Under the pieces are notes generated by a model. That model had not been told where the DNA came from and did no database searches. It saw only the letters and a program-made list of their open reading frames with translations. This document shows, piece by piece, positions 26,828 to 38,601 of a DNA stretch of 64,000 bases (its first letter is position 1; each line of letters opens with the position of its first letter). A program made the position numbers and the translations under genes. The stretch comes from Microbacterium sp. (lineage in GTDB: Bacteria; Actinomycetota; Actinomycetes; Actinomycetales; Microbacteriaceae): positions 1 to 64,000 of the forward strand of contig JAEKKN010000036.1 in the NCBI GenBank assembly GCA_019510305.1. The letters are read 5' to 3'.

Positions 26828-27123
26828 TGCTCTTCTCCCAGGATCGCGGTCACGCGGAACCGGCCGTCGGCCTGATCGGGCGCGTTCTGGAGCACCTGCT
26901 CGTGAGTGAGGGTGTGCCCGACCTCGTCGGGCCGGAACACGTTGCTCAGCGGGATCGGGTGGCTCGTGGCGACGATGTCGGCAGTGGCAACCTCGGACAC
27001 CTTGGCGATGTTGTCGACGATGGCGTCGAGCTGGCCCGTGAGCCGCGTCACCTCGTCGTCGTTCAGCTGGATGCGCGCGAGCACGCCGAGATGGCGCACA
27101 AGATCAGGGGTGATTTCAGACAC
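26824..27123 (-). CDS. gatC: Asp/Glu-tRNA amidotransferase subunit C
   Basis: A 99-residue GatC, the small subunit that wraps around GatA and GatB. Typical features: [35 protein letters not shown], and the conserved C-terminal segment NVFRPDEV...[12 protein letters not shown]. The GTG start lies 6 nt behind a TAGACT box and 66 bp from the divergent fadD start, so it begins a leaderless operon transcript. Confidence 0.95.
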   Translation of the reverse strand: MSEITPDLVRHLGVLARIQLNDDEVTRLTGQLDAIVDNIAKVSEVATADIVATSHPIPLSNVFRPDEVGHTLTHEQVLQNAPDQADGRFRVTAILGEEQ

Positions 27124-27135
27124 CCGGCCAGTCTA
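27124..27135 (-). promoter_or_regulatory. Leaderless -10 box (TAGACT) of gatCAB
   Basis: TAGACT on the minus strand (27135-27130), spacer GGCCGG, GTG at 27123. Confidence 0.7.
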
Positions 27136-27176
27136 CTTGGCGGCTGTCCTTCACCATCGCACGGCACCGACCGCCG

Positions 27177-27189
27177 TAGGGTGTAACTC
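27177..27189 (+). promoter_or_regulatory. Leaderless -10 box (TAGGGT) of the acyl-CoA ligase
   Basis: TAGGGT at 27177-27182, 7-nt spacer GTAACTC, GTG at 27190. Only 41 bp separate it from the gatC -10 box, so both -35 regions must interleave. Confidence 0.65.
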
Positions 27190-28890
27190 GTGAGCACGTT
27201 CCAGCCTCCTCGCCCTTGGGTCGCCAGCTACGCCGCCGGGGTCCCGGAAGATCTCGCTCCTGTCGACGGGTCGCTGATCGACATCGTCGCCGCGTCGGCA
27301 CGGGACTACCCGGATGCCCCGGCCCTGCAGTTCTTCGGTCGCGAGACCGGTTATGCGGCGCTCCAGGACGCGATCGACCGGGTCGCCGCGGGTCTTCGGG
27401 ATCTCGGCGTCAAGACCGGAGATCCCGTCGCGATCGTGCTTCCGAACTGCCCGCAGCACATCGTCGCCTTCTACGCGGTACTGCGCCTGGGCGCCGTGGT
27501 GGTGGAGCACAACCCGCTGTACACCCCGAGGGAGCTGCGCAAGCAGTTCGAGGACCACGGCGCGAAGCACGCGATCGTGTGGAACAAGGTCGTTCCGACC
27601 ATTCAGGAGTTCCCCGCCGATCTGGCGGTCTCGAATCTGATCTCGGTCGACGTCACGCGTGCGATGCCCTTCCTCACTCGCGTCGCGCTGCGCCTGCCCG
27701 TGGCGAAGGCGCGCGAGTCCCGCGCGGCGCTCACCACGAACGTCCGCGGCACGGTGACGTGGGAGAACCTGGTGCGGAGCGCTCCCCTGCCCGCCTCGCA
27801 CCCGAAGCCGAAGACCGACGACCTCGCGATCATCCAATACACGTCCGGCACCACCGGGACTCCCAAGGGCGCGTCGCTCACCCACCGCAACCTGCTCGCG
27901 AACGCGGCGCAGGCCCGAGCCTGGGTGCCGTCGATCCAGCGCGGCAAAGGCTGCGTCGTCTACGCGGTGCTGCCGATGTTCCACGCCTACGGACTGACGC
28001 TGTGCCTGACCTTCGCGATGTCGATGGGCGCCCGCCTGGTGCTGTTCCCGAAGTTCGACCCCGATCTCGTGCTCGACGTCATGAAGAAGCATCCCGCCAC
28101 CTTCCTCCCCCTGGTTCCGCCGATCGCCGACCGCCTCCTCGCCGCCGCGAACGCGCAGGGAGTCTCGCTGGAGGGCGTCGAGGTCGCCATATCGGGAGCG
28201 ATGGCCCTGCCCCACGAACTCGTGGTGCCGTTCGAGAAGGCCACGCACGGGTATCTGGTCGAGGGATACGGTCTCAGCGAATGCTCGCCGGTGCTCATGG
28301 CGAACCCGGTGGCGGACAACCGCGTTCCCGGCACCGTCGGCCTCCCCCTTCCGGGGACGGAGTGCCGAGTGGTGGATCCGGAGAATCCGGCCATCGACGT
28401 GCCTGCAGGCTCGGCAGGGGAACTCCTCGTCCGCGGACCTCAGGTGTTCGGCGGCTACTACGGGAAGCCCGAGGAGACCGAGGCGGTGTTCGTGGACGGC
28501 TGGTTCCGCACCGGCGACATCGTCACGGTCGACGACGGCGGCTTCGTGCGCATCGTCGACCGCATCAAGGAGCTCATCATCACCGGCGGCTTCAACGTGG
28601 CGCCGACCGAGGTCGAGAACGCCCTGCGCCAGCATCCGCAGGTGTCCGACGCTGCCGTGATCGGCCTTCCGAGCGATCACTCCGGCGAGGAGGTCGTGGC
28701 GGCCATCGTCGTGGACGGCGGACAGGACGTCGACGTCGAGGCGATCCGCGAGTTCGCCCGCAGCATCCTCACTCCCTACAAGGTGCCGCGGCGCATCTTC
28801 GTGGTCGACGATCTCCCGAAATCACTGATCGGCAAAGTCCTCCGCCGTCAGGTCAAGGACAAGCTGCTGGCCCTCACGAACGGATCCTGA
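27190..28890 (+). CDS. Long-chain fatty-acid--CoA ligase (AMP-binding)
   Basis: A 566-residue acyl-adenylate-forming ligase that activates fatty acids to acyl-CoA. The P-loop-like A3 motif is YTSGTTGTPKGASLTHRNL. Also seen are VEGYGLSECSPVLMANP, the A7 GWFRTGDIV with VDDGGFVRIVDRIKELIITGGFNV, and the C-terminal lysine in PKSLIGKVLRRQV. The size and motifs fit the FadD group of acyl-CoA synthetases; chain length is not decidable. No membrane helix is obvious. It is divergent from gatCAB and followed by the helicase on the same strand. Confidence 0.93.
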   Translation: MSTFQPPRPWVASYAAGVPEDLAPVDGSLIDIVAASARDYPDAPALQFFGRETGYAALQDAIDRVAAGLRDLGVKTGDPVAIVLPNCPQHIVAFYAVLRLGAVVVEHNPLYTPRELRKQFEDHGAKHAIVWNKVVPTIQEFPADLAVSNLISVDVTRAMPFLTRVALRLPVAKARESRAALTTNVRGTVTWENLVRSAPLPASHPKPKTDDLAIIQYTSGTTGTPKGASLTHRNLLANAAQARAWVPSIQRGKGCVVYAVLPMFHAYGLTLCLTFAMSMGARLVLFPKFDPDLVLDVMKKHPATFLPLVPPIADRLLAAANAQGVSLEGVEVAISGAMALPHELVVPFEKATHGYLVEGYGLSECSPVLMANPVADNRVPGTVGLPLPGTECRVVDPENPAIDVPAGSAGELLVRGPQVFGGYYGKPEETEAVFVDGWFRTGDIVTVDDGGFVRIVDRIKELIITGGFNVAPTEVENALRQHPQVSDAAVIGLPSDHSGEEVVAAIVVDGGQDVDVEAIREFARSILTPYKVPRRIFVVDDLPKSLIGKVLRRQVKDKLLALTNGS

Positions 28891-28923
28891 CCCCGCGCCC
28901 AGGTGCGACGGGCGCGATCACGC

Positions 28924-28935
28924 TACCCTTGGTCA
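28924..28935 (+). promoter_or_regulatory. Leaderless -10 box (TACCCT) of the DEAD-box helicase
   Basis: TACCCT at 28924-28929, spacer TGGTCA, GTG at 28936. Confidence 0.6.
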
Positions 28936-30756
28936 GTGACTGAAGAAGACGTTGTGCCCACTGACGCCCCCGAGACCCCCGGATTCGAGGAGCTCGGCAT
29001 CACCGGGCCCGTCCTCAAAGCCATCAAAGACCTCGGCTACGAGACACCCTCGCCCATCCAGGCCGCCACGATCCCCACCCTGCTGGCCGGGCGCGACGTC
29101 GTCGGCATGGCGCAGACCGGAACCGGGAAGACGGCCGCCTTCGCGCTGCCCGTGCTCGAGCGACTGGACATCGCGCAGAAGACCCCGCAGGCGCTCGTGC
29201 TCGCCCCGACCCGCGAGCTCGCGCTGCAGGTCTGCGAGGCGTTCGAGTCGTACGCCTCGAAGATGAAGGGCGTGCACGTGCTGCCCGTCTACGGCGGCCA
29301 GGGCTACGGTGTCCAGCTCTCCGCGCTGCGCCGCGGCGTGCACGTGGTCGTCGGCACCCCCGGTCGCATCATGGACCACCTTGCGAAGGGCACGCTCGAC
29401 CTCTCCGAGCTGCAGTACCTCGTGCTCGACGAAGCCGACGAGATGCTGAAGATGGGCTTCGCCGAGGACGTCGAGCAGATCCTGGCCCAGACGCCCGCGG
29501 AGAAGCAGGTCGCCCTGTTCTCCGCCACCATGCCTCCGCAGATCCGCCGTCTCGCGCAGAAGTACCTGCGCGATCCGGAGGAGATCAGCATCAAGTCCAA
29601 GACCGCGACCGGAACGAACATCACGCAGCGCTACCTGGTCGTGTCGTACGCGCAGAAGGTCGACGCCTTGACGCGCATCCTCGAGGTGGAGAACTTCGAC
29701 GGCATGATCGTCTTCGTCCGCACGAAGAACGAGACCGAGACGCTCGCCGAGAAGCTGCGCGCCCGTGGCTACTCCGCCGCCGCCATCAACGGCGACGTGC
29801 CGCAGGTTCAGCGCGAGCGCAGCGTCAACCAGCTCAAGGACGGCAAGCTCGACATCCTCGTCGCCACCGACGTCGCCGCCCGCGGCCTCGACGTAGAGCG
29901 GATCAGCCACGTCATCAACTTCGACATCCCCACCGACACCGAGTCGTACGTGCACCGCATCGGCCGCACGGGCCGGGCCGGACGCAAGGGCGATGCGATC
30001 AGCTTCATCACCCCGCGCGAGCGCTACCTGCTGAAGTCGATCGAGCGAGCGACCCGCCAGGAGCCGACGCAGATGCAGTTGCCGAGCATGGAGGACGTGA
30101 ACAGCACGCGCCTCGCGCGCTTCGACGACGCGATCACGACGGCACTGTCGGAGACCGGCCGCATCGAGGCCTTCCGCGACATCATCGCCCACTACGTGCG
30201 CAACAACGACGTGCCCGAGTCCGATGTGGCCGCAGCCCTCGCCGTGGTCGCCCAGGGCGACACCCCGCTGCTGCTCGACCCGTCGAACGACGCGCTCTCG
30301 CGGGCGGTCGAGGCCGACAACCGGCCGCAGCGCGAACGCGCACCGCGTTCCGACCGTGAGCCGCGCACTGAGCGACGGGGACGCGGGGACTACACCGCCT
30401 ACCGCATCGAGGTCGGTCGCCGCCACCGCGTGGAGCCGCGTCAGATCGTCGGCGCCCTCGCGAACGAGGGCGGCCTCGGACGTGACGACTTCGGCGTGAT
30501 CAACATCCGCCCGGACTTCTCGACGGTCGAGCTGCCGTCGAACATGGACGCTTCGGTTCTCGAGAAGCTCCGCGACACCCGCATCTCGGGGCGTCTGATC
30601 GAGATCAAGCCCGATCGCGGCCCGCGCGGCGGCGCACGTCGTGACGGCGACCGCTTCGAGCGCCGCGACCGTCCGTCGTACGGCGATCGCGACGACCGTC
30701 CGGCACGCGAAGACCGCGAGGACAAGCCGTTCCGCAAGCCCCGCCGCAAGGACTGA
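28936..30756 (+). CDS. DEAD-box ATP-dependent RNA helicase (CsdA/DeaD-like)
   Basis: A 606-residue RNA helicase. Motifs in order: Q motif TPSPIQAATIP, Walker A AQTGTGKTAAF, PTRELALQV, TPGRIMDHL, VLDEADEM, SAT in FSATMP, VFVRTKNETETL, TDVAARGLDV and HRIGRTGRAGR. A DbpA/CsdA-type RNA-binding domain follows at about 480-560 (TAYRIEVGRRHRVEPRQIVG, then GVINIRPDFSTVELP). An Arg/Asp-rich disordered tail ends the protein. Such helicases act in ribosome assembly and mRNA turnover, often in the cold. GTG 28936 is set by the -10 box. Confidence 0.95.
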   Translation: MTEEDVVPTDAPETPGFEELGITGPVLKAIKDLGYETPSPIQAATIPTLLAGRDVVGMAQTGTGKTAAFALPVLERLDIAQKTPQALVLAPTRELALQVCEAFESYASKMKGVHVLPVYGGQGYGVQLSALRRGVHVVVGTPGRIMDHLAKGTLDLSELQYLVLDEADEMLKMGFAEDVEQILAQTPAEKQVALFSATMPPQIRRLAQKYLRDPEEISIKSKTATGTNITQRYLVVSYAQKVDALTRILEVENFDGMIVFVRTKNETETLAEKLRARGYSAAAINGDVPQVQRERSVNQLKDGKLDILVATDVAARGLDVERISHVINFDIPTDTESYVHRIGRTGRAGRKGDAISFITPRERYLLKSIERATRQEPTQMQLPSMEDVNSTRLARFDDAITTALSETGRIEAFRDIIAHYVRNNDVPESDVAAALAVVAQGDTPLLLDPSNDALSRAVEADNRPQRERAPRSDREPRTERRGRGDYTAYRIEVGRRHRVEPRQIVGALANEGGLGRDDFGVINIRPDFSTVELPSNMDASVLEKLRDTRISGRLIEIKPDRGPRGGARRDGDRFERRDRPSYGDRDDRPAREDREDKPFRKPRRKD

Positions 30757-30777
30757 CCCCGCGCACGAGGTTCTTCT

Positions 30778-30809
30778 CGGGTGCCGTGGCTGACCAGCCG
30801 CGGCACCCG
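30778..30809 (+). terminator. Hairpin after the helicase gene
   Basis: Arms 30778-30791 and 30796-30809 form a 14-bp stem with one T-G pair and a 4-nt loop. No T-run follows. Confidence 0.65.
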
Positions 30810-30856
30810 ATGTGCGTCCGGCGTGTCGCGCCCCCGTACCGCTCGTGCAGCGCCGC

Positions 30857-30868
30857 TAGCGTGGAAGG
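30857..30868 (+). promoter_or_regulatory. Leaderless -10 box (TAGCGT) of the GNAT gene
   Basis: TAGCGT at 30857-30862, spacer GGAAGG, GTG at 30869. The GGAAGG touches the start codon, too close to act as a Shine-Dalgarno site. Confidence 0.6.
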
Positions 30869-31423
30869 GTGATCATCAGACCCGCCGTCCCCCACGACGC
30901 TCGAGGCGTCGCCGAGGTGCATGTCGCCTCCTGGCGCGCAGCCTATGCAGGGCTGATCGATCAGGCGGTGCTCGACGCGCAGAGCGTCGATGGGCGCCAG
31001 GAGATGTGGGCGAGCTGGATCGTCCGTTCCGAGGCCGGTCTTCCTCCGGTCGGGTACGACGTGCCCGTGCATCGGATGCTCGTCGCCGACGACGACGGTG
31101 TCATCACCGGATGGGCCACGTTCGGCCCCGGACGGGACGAGGGCACATCCGGGCTCGGCGAACTGGCGGGCCTGTACGCGCATCCCGCGGCATGGTCCAC
31201 CGGTGTCGGGCACGCTCTCGTAACCCGTGCGGCCGAGAGCCTCGTGAAGGACGGCTTCGATGAAGCCTTCCTCTGGGTTCTGCACGGCAACCAGCGCGCC
31301 TCGCGCTTCTGCGAGCGCCACGGCTGGATCGCCGACGGCACGGAGAAGACCGCGGATGCCGGGGGCGCGAAGGATCTGCGCGAGCTTCGGCACACCCGAC
31401 GGCTCTCGGACGGTTCCGCATGA
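30869..31423 (+). CDS. GNAT family N-acetyltransferase
   Basis: A 184-residue acetyl-CoA-dependent acetyltransferase. The N-terminal strand and helix are IIRPAVPHDARGVAEVHVASWRAAYAGL. The acetyl-CoA-binding loop is in LAGLYAHPAAWSTGVGHALV. The C-terminal GNAT block FLWVLHGNQRASRFCERHGWIADG is complete. The substrate cannot be inferred. The stop overlaps the start of the acylphosphatase gene (ATGA), so the two are coupled. Confidence 0.9.
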   Translation: MIIRPAVPHDARGVAEVHVASWRAAYAGLIDQAVLDAQSVDGRQEMWASWIVRSEAGLPPVGYDVPVHRMLVADDDGVITGWATFGPGRDEGTSGLGELAGLYAHPAAWSTGVGHALVTRAAESLVKDGFDEAFLWVLHGNQRASRFCERHGWIADGTEKTADAGGAKDLRELRHTRRLSDGSA

Positions 31424-31704
31424 CGTCGACACGAGTACGCGTGCGCGGGCACGTGCAGGGCGTCGGCTACCGCTGGTTCACGCGGGACGCCGCTGAGGCC
31501 CACCACGTGTCCGGATGGGTGCGCAACCGCCGCGACGGTACGGTCGAGGCCGAACTGCACGGCGACTCAGACGACGTGGAGGCGACTCTCGTGGAGATGC
31601 GCCGCGGGCCCGTCTCCGCGCGAGTCGACGCGGTAGAGGTCATGAGCATCGATGCGCCGAGTCCCGGCGCCGCCTCTGGATTCGAATTCCGCCAGACGAG
31701 CTGA
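31420..31704 (+). CDS. acyP: Acylphosphatase
   Basis: A 94-residue enzyme that hydrolyses acyl phosphates such as acetyl phosphate. The active-site loop GHVQGVGYRWFTRDAA carries the phosphate-binding arginine. The catalytic asparagine is in SGWVRNRRDGTVEAEL. Length and fold pattern are typical (about 90 residues). It is coupled to the GNAT gene and converges on ligA with only 4 bp between the stops. Confidence 0.96.
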   Translation: MTSTRVRVRGHVQGVGYRWFTRDAAEAHHVSGWVRNRRDGTVEAELHGDSDDVEATLVEMRRGPVSARVDAVEVMSIDAPSPGAASGFEFRQTS

Positions 31705-31708
31705 CGAT

Positions 31709-34042
<2,334 letters not shown>

Positions 34043-34089
34043 CGAGCGCACTCCGACATCGCACCGCGCCGCAGGCGTGAGGGCGAGGC

Positions 34090-35187
34090 TCAGGCGTCGA
34101 CGGGAACGGCCGAGACCGTGCGGTCGATCGTGAACTGACCGAGCACGCGCGTGCCGACGTACAGCACAGCGGTCTGTCCGGTGGCGACACCCTCGAGGGG
34201 GACGTCCGGCACGACGACGACGCCGTCTGCAGTCACGGTGGCGGATGCCGGAACCGGCTCGGCATGGGCGCGGATCTGCACCTCGCAGGCGAACTCGGAC
34301 TCGGCAGGGGCGCTTCCTGCCCAGCTGAAGCGCGCACCCGAGATCTCGCCGATCGCAAGCGCCTCCTTAGGCCCCACCACGACAGTGTTCGACACCGGGC
34401 GCACCTCGAGCACGAACCGCGGCTTGCCGTCGGATGCGGGGATTCCCAGTTTGAGTCCTCGACGCTGTCCCACCGTGAACGCGTGAGCGCCTTCGTGGGT
34501 GCCCACGACGGAACCGGAGCGGTCGACGATGTCTCCGGTCGCGGTGCCGACCTTCTCGGCCAGCCAGCCGCGTGTGTCGCCGTCGGGGATGAAGCAGATG
34601 TCGTGGCTGTCCGGCTTCTGCGCCACGCTCAGTCCGCGCTCGGCAGCTTCCGCTCGCACCAGGGCCTTCGAGGGCGTGGATCCCAGCGGGAAGTAGGTGT
34701 GCGCGAGCTGCTCGGCCGTGAGCACACCCAGGACGTACGACTGGTCCTTGGCGTCATCTGCGGCGCGGTGCAACTCGAGACCGGTCTCGGTCGAGACGAG
34801 ATTCGCGTAGTGGCCGGTGCAGACGGCGTCGAAGCCGAGCTCGATGGCACGCTCGAGGAGTGCCGCGAACTTGATCTTCTCGTTGCATCGCATGCACGGG
34901 TTGGGTGTGCGACCGGCCTGGTACTCCGACACGAAGTCGGCGATCACGTCGTCGCGGAAGCGCTCGGAGAAGTCCCATACGTAGAAGGGGATCCCCAGCA
35001 GGTCGGCGGCGCGGCGTGCGTCGAGGGCATCCTCGATCGTGCAGCACCCGCGACTGCCGGTGCGCAGCGTGCCGCCCGCTCTGGACAGCGCCAGATGCAC
35101 TCCGACCACGTCGTGTCCGGCCTCGACCGCACGCGCGGCGGCGACGGCGGAGTCCACTCCCCCGCTCATGGCCGCAAGAATACGCAT
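34090..35187 (-). CDS. mnmA: tRNA-specific 2-thiouridylase
   Basis: A 365-residue enzyme that thiolates U34 of Lys, Glu and Gln tRNAs. The ATP pyrophosphatase PP-loop is [11 protein letters not shown] at the N-terminus. The first catalytic cysteine is in [15 protein letters not shown] and the second in [10 protein letters not shown]. The [10 protein letters not shown] and GQRRGLKLG segments are present. The cysteine desulfurase gene directly upstream could supply the sulfur. ATG 35187 starts 6 nt after a -10 box that overlaps the desulfurase stop codon. Confidence 0.96.
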   Translation of the reverse strand: MRILAAMSGGVDSAVAAARAVEAGHDVVGVHLALSRAGGTLRTGSRGCCTIEDALDARRAADLLGIPFYVWDFSERFRDDVIADFVSEYQAGRTPNPCMRCNEKIKFAALLERAIELGFDAVCTGHYANLVSTETGLELHRAADDAKDQSYVLGVLTAEQLAHTYFPLGSTPSKALVRAEAAERGLSVAQKPDSHDICFIPDGDTRGWLAEKVGTATGDIVDRSGSVVGTHEGAHAFTVGQRRGLKLGIPASDGKPRFVLEVRPVSNTVVVGPKEALAIGEISGARFSWAGSAPAESEFACEVQIRAHAEPVPASATVTADGVVVVPDVPLEGVATGQTAVLYVGTRVLGQFTIDRTVSAVPVDA

Positions 35188-35199
35188 GAAGCCAGTCTA
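35188..35199 (-). promoter_or_regulatory. Leaderless -10 box (TAGACT) of mnmA, overlapping an upstream stop codon
   Basis: TAGACT on the minus strand (35199-35194), spacer GGCTTC, ATG at 35187. The first three bases of the box are the TAG stop codon of the cysteine desulfurase gene. Confidence 0.7.
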
Positions 35200-36372
35200 C
35201 GAGGGGCTGGATGAACGCGGGCCGGATGCCCGCCGATACGCGTCTTCGATGCTCGCGAGCACTGCGTCGACATCGGCGTCCACGGTCGTGCGCCCGAGGG
35301 AGAAGCGCAGCACGCTGCGCGCATCCTGCTCACTGCGCCCCATCGCCATCACCACGTGCGAGGGTTCTGCGACGCCCGCCTGGCACGCCGAACCGGTGGA
35401 GGCCGCGATCCCCGCCATGTCGAGGAGGAAGAGCAGACTCTCCCCTACTGCCCCGGGGAAGAGCAGGTGGGCGTTGCCCGGCAGGCGGTCGACGGGGTCG
35501 CCCAGGAGCTGCGCAGAGGGAACGCGGGAGCGGATGCCGCCGACGAGCCGATCGCGCAGAGCACGCAGTCGCCTCCCCTCGGATACGCGCTCCTGCTCGG
35601 CGAGTTCGAGCGCGACCGCGAAAGCGGCTGCACCTGCGACGTCCTGCGTGCCGGCGCGAAGGGACCGCTGCTGTGCTCCGCCGTGCAGCAGCGGAGCGAT
35701 CCGCGCGCTGCGCGCCACGACCGCCGCTCCTACACCGACAGGAGCGCCGATCTTGTGACCGGCGACGCTGAGCGCCACGAGACCGGCTCCGTCCGGAGCG
35801 TGCCCGCGCAGTTCGGAGAACGACACAGGCAGATGGCCGAGGGCGGCCACCGCATCGAGGTGCAGCGGTACGTGCGCCTCCGCAGCCGCGAGAGACAGCG
35901 CGGCGCCGTCGTTCACGGTGCCCGACTCGTTGTTGGCCATGAGCGCCGTGGCGAGAGCGGCACCGGGCAGCGCGGCGGCGAAATCGAGCACGGGCACCCG
36001 CGCCTCCTGCGACACCCTGACCGGGCGCAGCACCGCCCCTCGGGCCACGAGAACGGCAACCGTGTCCATCGTCGCGTGGTGCTCGGCATCCGGCATCACG
36101 ATCGCGTCTGCGCCTGCGGGCCTCGCGGCCCACATGCCCTGGAGCGAGAAGTTGATCGCCTCGGTGCCCCCAGACGTGAACACCACCTCGATCGGCTCGC
36201 ACCCCAGCGCCGCAGCGACGCGCTCACGCGATTCCTCCAGGAGTCTCCTCGCGTCCTGCCCTGCTCCATGCGTCGACGAAGCGTTTCCGACGACCTCGGA
36301 CGCGTGCAGCCACGCCTCACGCGCCTCCGGGCGCAGCGGAGACGTGGCGGCATGGTCGAGGTAGTGGCGCAT
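35197..36372 (-). CDS. Cysteine desulfurase (IscS/NifS family)
   Basis: A 391-residue PLP enzyme that takes sulfur from cysteine. The start YLDHAATSPLRPEA and the histidine of AEHHATMDTV are typical. The PLP lysine is in SVAGHKIGAPVG. The active-site persulfide cysteine is in STGSACQAGVAEPSHV. It lies directly upstream of mnmA, which supports a role as sulfur donor for tRNA thiolation; iron-sulfur assembly is also possible. The start ATG has GTAGGG just before it and no clear -10 box at the leaderless distance. Confidence 0.93.
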   Translation of the reverse strand: MRHYLDHAATSPLRPEAREAWLHASEVVGNASSTHGAGQDARRLLEESRERVAAALGCEPIEVVFTSGGTEAINFSLQGMWAARPAGADAIVMPDAEHHATMDTVAVLVARGAVLRPVRVSQEARVPVLDFAAALPGAALATALMANNESGTVNDGAALSLAAAEAHVPLHLDAVAALGHLPVSFSELRGHAPDGAGLVALSVAGHKIGAPVGVGAAVVARSARIAPLLHGGAQQRSLRAGTQDVAGAAAFAVALELAEQERVSEGRRLRALRDRLVGGIRSRVPSAQLLGDPVDRLPGNAHLLFPGAVGESLLFLLDMAGIAASTGSACQAGVAEPSHVVMAMGRSEQDARSVLRFSLGRTTVDADVDAVLASIEDAYRRASGPRSSSPS

Positions 36373-36451
36373 CCCTACAACTCTCCCCTATTTTCGCGCC
36401 TCCGGCACACGGAACTGAGTGCACCGAGCCGTGACACCCGGGCGCACCCCC

Positions 36452-36463
36452 TAATGTGTACTC
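36452..36463 (+). promoter_or_regulatory. Leaderless -10 box (TAATGT) of glgX
   Basis: TAATGT at 36452-36457, spacer GTACTC, ATG at 36464. Confidence 0.65.
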
Positions 36464-38536
36464 ATGCCCGCGAACCGAGACATCACCGTGCCCGGCGGTA
36501 CTGCACTCGACAACCTCGGCGTCCGTCTGCACGACGGCGTCGGAACCCTGCGCGTCTGGTCGCAGAACGCCTCTTCCGTCGAACTCGTGGTGTTCGACGC
36601 GACCGACCTCGACTGGGTCACCGACCAGGCCGATCTCGAACGGCTGCCCGGCGGCGTCTGGGAGGTCACCACGCCCCTGCTCCAGCCCGGCGTGAGGTAC
36701 GCGCTGCGGGTCGGCGGACCGCACGGCCCCGGCAACACCTTCAACCCGGAGACGCTCCTGCTCGACCCCTACGCGCGAGGACTCGCGCAGGGCGACGGAT
36801 ACGAAGAATGGCGCTCTGTGGTCATCGTCGACGGCTTCGACTGGGGCGATTCGCGCAAGCCCCAGGTGCCGCTCGACAAGACGGTGATCTACGAAGGACA
36901 TCTGAAGGGCCTCACCAAACGGCAGCCCGACGTGCCGCCGGCCCTGCACGGCACGTACGCGGGTCTCGCCCATCCGGCGATGATCGGCTACTTCCACTCG
37001 CTCGGCATCACCTCCATCGAGCTGCTTCCCGTACACGCGTTCGTCCCCGAGCCTCGCCTGCTCGAACGCGGTCTGACGAACTACTGGGGCTACAACACGC
37101 TGAACTTCTTCACCCCGCACAACGCCTACGCCACCGAGGAATCCCGCAAGGGCGGCCCTGAGGCGGTGCTCGCCGAGTTCAAGGGCATGGTGCGCCTGCT
37201 GCACGAGGCAGGACTCGAGGTCATCCTCGACGTGGTCTACAACCACACGGCGGAAGAGGGGCTCGGCGGTCCCCGCTGGAGCATGCGCGGGATCGACAAC
37301 GCGAGCTATTACCGGCAGGACGCGAGCGGCGCCTACATCGACACGACCGGGTGCGGCAACACCCTGAACACGTCGACGGATGCCGGCGCCCGCCTCGTGC
37401 TCGACTCTCTGCGCTACTGGGCGCAGGAGATGCAGATCGACGGGTTCCGCTTCGACCTCGCGACGGCGATCGCGCGAGATGCTGCACACACGTACACGCC
37501 CGAGCATCCGCTGCTCACCGCGATCTCGAACGATCCGATCCTGAAGGACACCAAGCTCATCGCCGAGCCGTGGGATGTCGGGCTCGGCGGCTGGCAGACG
37601 GGCAACTTCCCGAGCGGCTGGCACGAGTGGAACGACCGCTACCGCGATCGTGTCCGCAACTTCTGGCTCAGCGACATCGACTACGCGCGTCGGGCTTCCG
37701 CGCCCGTCGGCATCGGCGGATTCGCGACACGTCTCGCGGGCTCGTCGAACACCTTCTCCGATGAACGCGGACCCCTCGCGAGCGTGAATTTCGTCACGGC
37801 GCATGACGGCTTCACGATGCACGACCTCGTCTCGTACGACGTCAAGCACAACGAGGCGAACGGCGAGCACAACCGCGACGGCGCCGACATGAACCGCTCG
37901 TTCAACCACGGCATCGAGGGGCCGACCGACGACCCGGCGATCCTGGCGGCGCGCCGGAAGGCCATGCGCAACCTCCTGGGCACTCTGCTGCTCTCAGCCG
38001 GCATCCCCATGCTCACCGCGGGCGACGAGGTGGGCCGCTCGCAGCGTGGCAACAACAACGCCTATGCGCAGGACACGGCGATGACCTGGCTCGGCTGGGA
38101 CGACGAGCCCTGGCAGGAGGATCTGCGTGCGCATGTCTCGAAGCTGATCCGTCTGCGCACGGACAACCCCGCGCTGCGCCCCAGCAAGTACGCCCGCCTG
38201 GGCGAGCACATCCCCAACGCCTCGGTCATGGACTGGTTCGACCAGAACGGCGAGACGATGGAGAGCGAGCAGTGGACCGATCCCGGCAACCGCACGATCC
38301 AGTACGTCGCCGCGTCGACTCCTGACAAGGAGCCCGCCAACCGCATCCTGCTGATCGTGCACGGCACGGAGGCGCCGATCGACGTGCGGCTGCCCGAGGA
38401 GATCGAGGGAGCGACCCGCTTCGTGACCCTCTGGTCGAGCGCTGACGAGCGGCCGTCCGACACCGGCGAGGAGTTCGCTCCCGGGGATGTGCTGCCGATT
38501 CCCGGCACGTCCATGCGCCTCTTCCGCGTGGAGTGA
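36464..38536 (+). CDS. glgX: Glycogen debranching enzyme (GH13, isoamylase type)
   Basis: A 690-residue enzyme that hydrolyses alpha-1,6 branches of glycogen. An N-terminal CBM48-like domain (VRLHDGVGTLRVWSQNASS) precedes the GH13 barrel. Region I is LDVVYNHTAEE, region II is DGFRFDLA with nucleophile Asp331, and region III is IAEPWDVG with Glu368. Region IV is NFVTAHDGFTMHDLVSY. The GNNNAYAQD segment is characteristic of GlgX. It is the first of three glycogen genes in a row. Confidence 0.95.
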   Translation: MPANRDITVPGGTALDNLGVRLHDGVGTLRVWSQNASSVELVVFDATDLDWVTDQADLERLPGGVWEVTTPLLQPGVRYALRVGGPHGPGNTFNPETLLLDPYARGLAQGDGYEEWRSVVIVDGFDWGDSRKPQVPLDKTVIYEGHLKGLTKRQPDVPPALHGTYAGLAHPAMIGYFHSLGITSIELLPVHAFVPEPRLLERGLTNYWGYNTLNFFTPHNAYATEESRKGGPEAVLAEFKGMVRLLHEAGLEVILDVVYNHTAEEGLGGPRWSMRGIDNASYYRQDASGAYIDTTGCGNTLNTSTDAGARLVLDSLRYWAQEMQIDGFRFDLATAIARDAAHTYTPEHPLLTAISNDPILKDTKLIAEPWDVGLGGWQTGNFPSGWHEWNDRYRDRVRNFWLSDIDYARRASAPVGIGGFATRLAGSSNTFSDERGPLASVNFVTAHDGFTMHDLVSYDVKHNEANGEHNRDGADMNRSFNHGIEGPTDDPAILAARRKAMRNLLGTLLLSAGIPMLTAGDEVGRSQRGNNNAYAQDTAMTWLGWDDEPWQEDLRAHVSKLIRLRTDNPALRPSKYARLGEHIPNASVMDWFDQNGETMESEQWTDPGNRTIQYVAASTPDKEPANRILLIVHGTEAPIDVRLPEEIEGATRFVTLWSSADERPSDTGEEFAPGDVLPIPGTSMRLFRVE

Positions 38537-38589
38537 GAAGGCACGCGACGCGCCCGGTCACTCGGCTACCGTGGGTGGTCGGGTAACGG

Positions 38590-38601
38590 TACATTCGCAG
38601 T
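38590..38601 (+). promoter_or_regulatory. Leaderless -10 box (TACATT) of glgE
   Basis: TACATT at 38590-38595, spacer CGCAGT, GTG at 38602. The gene therefore does not depend only on read-through from glgX. Confidence 0.65.
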
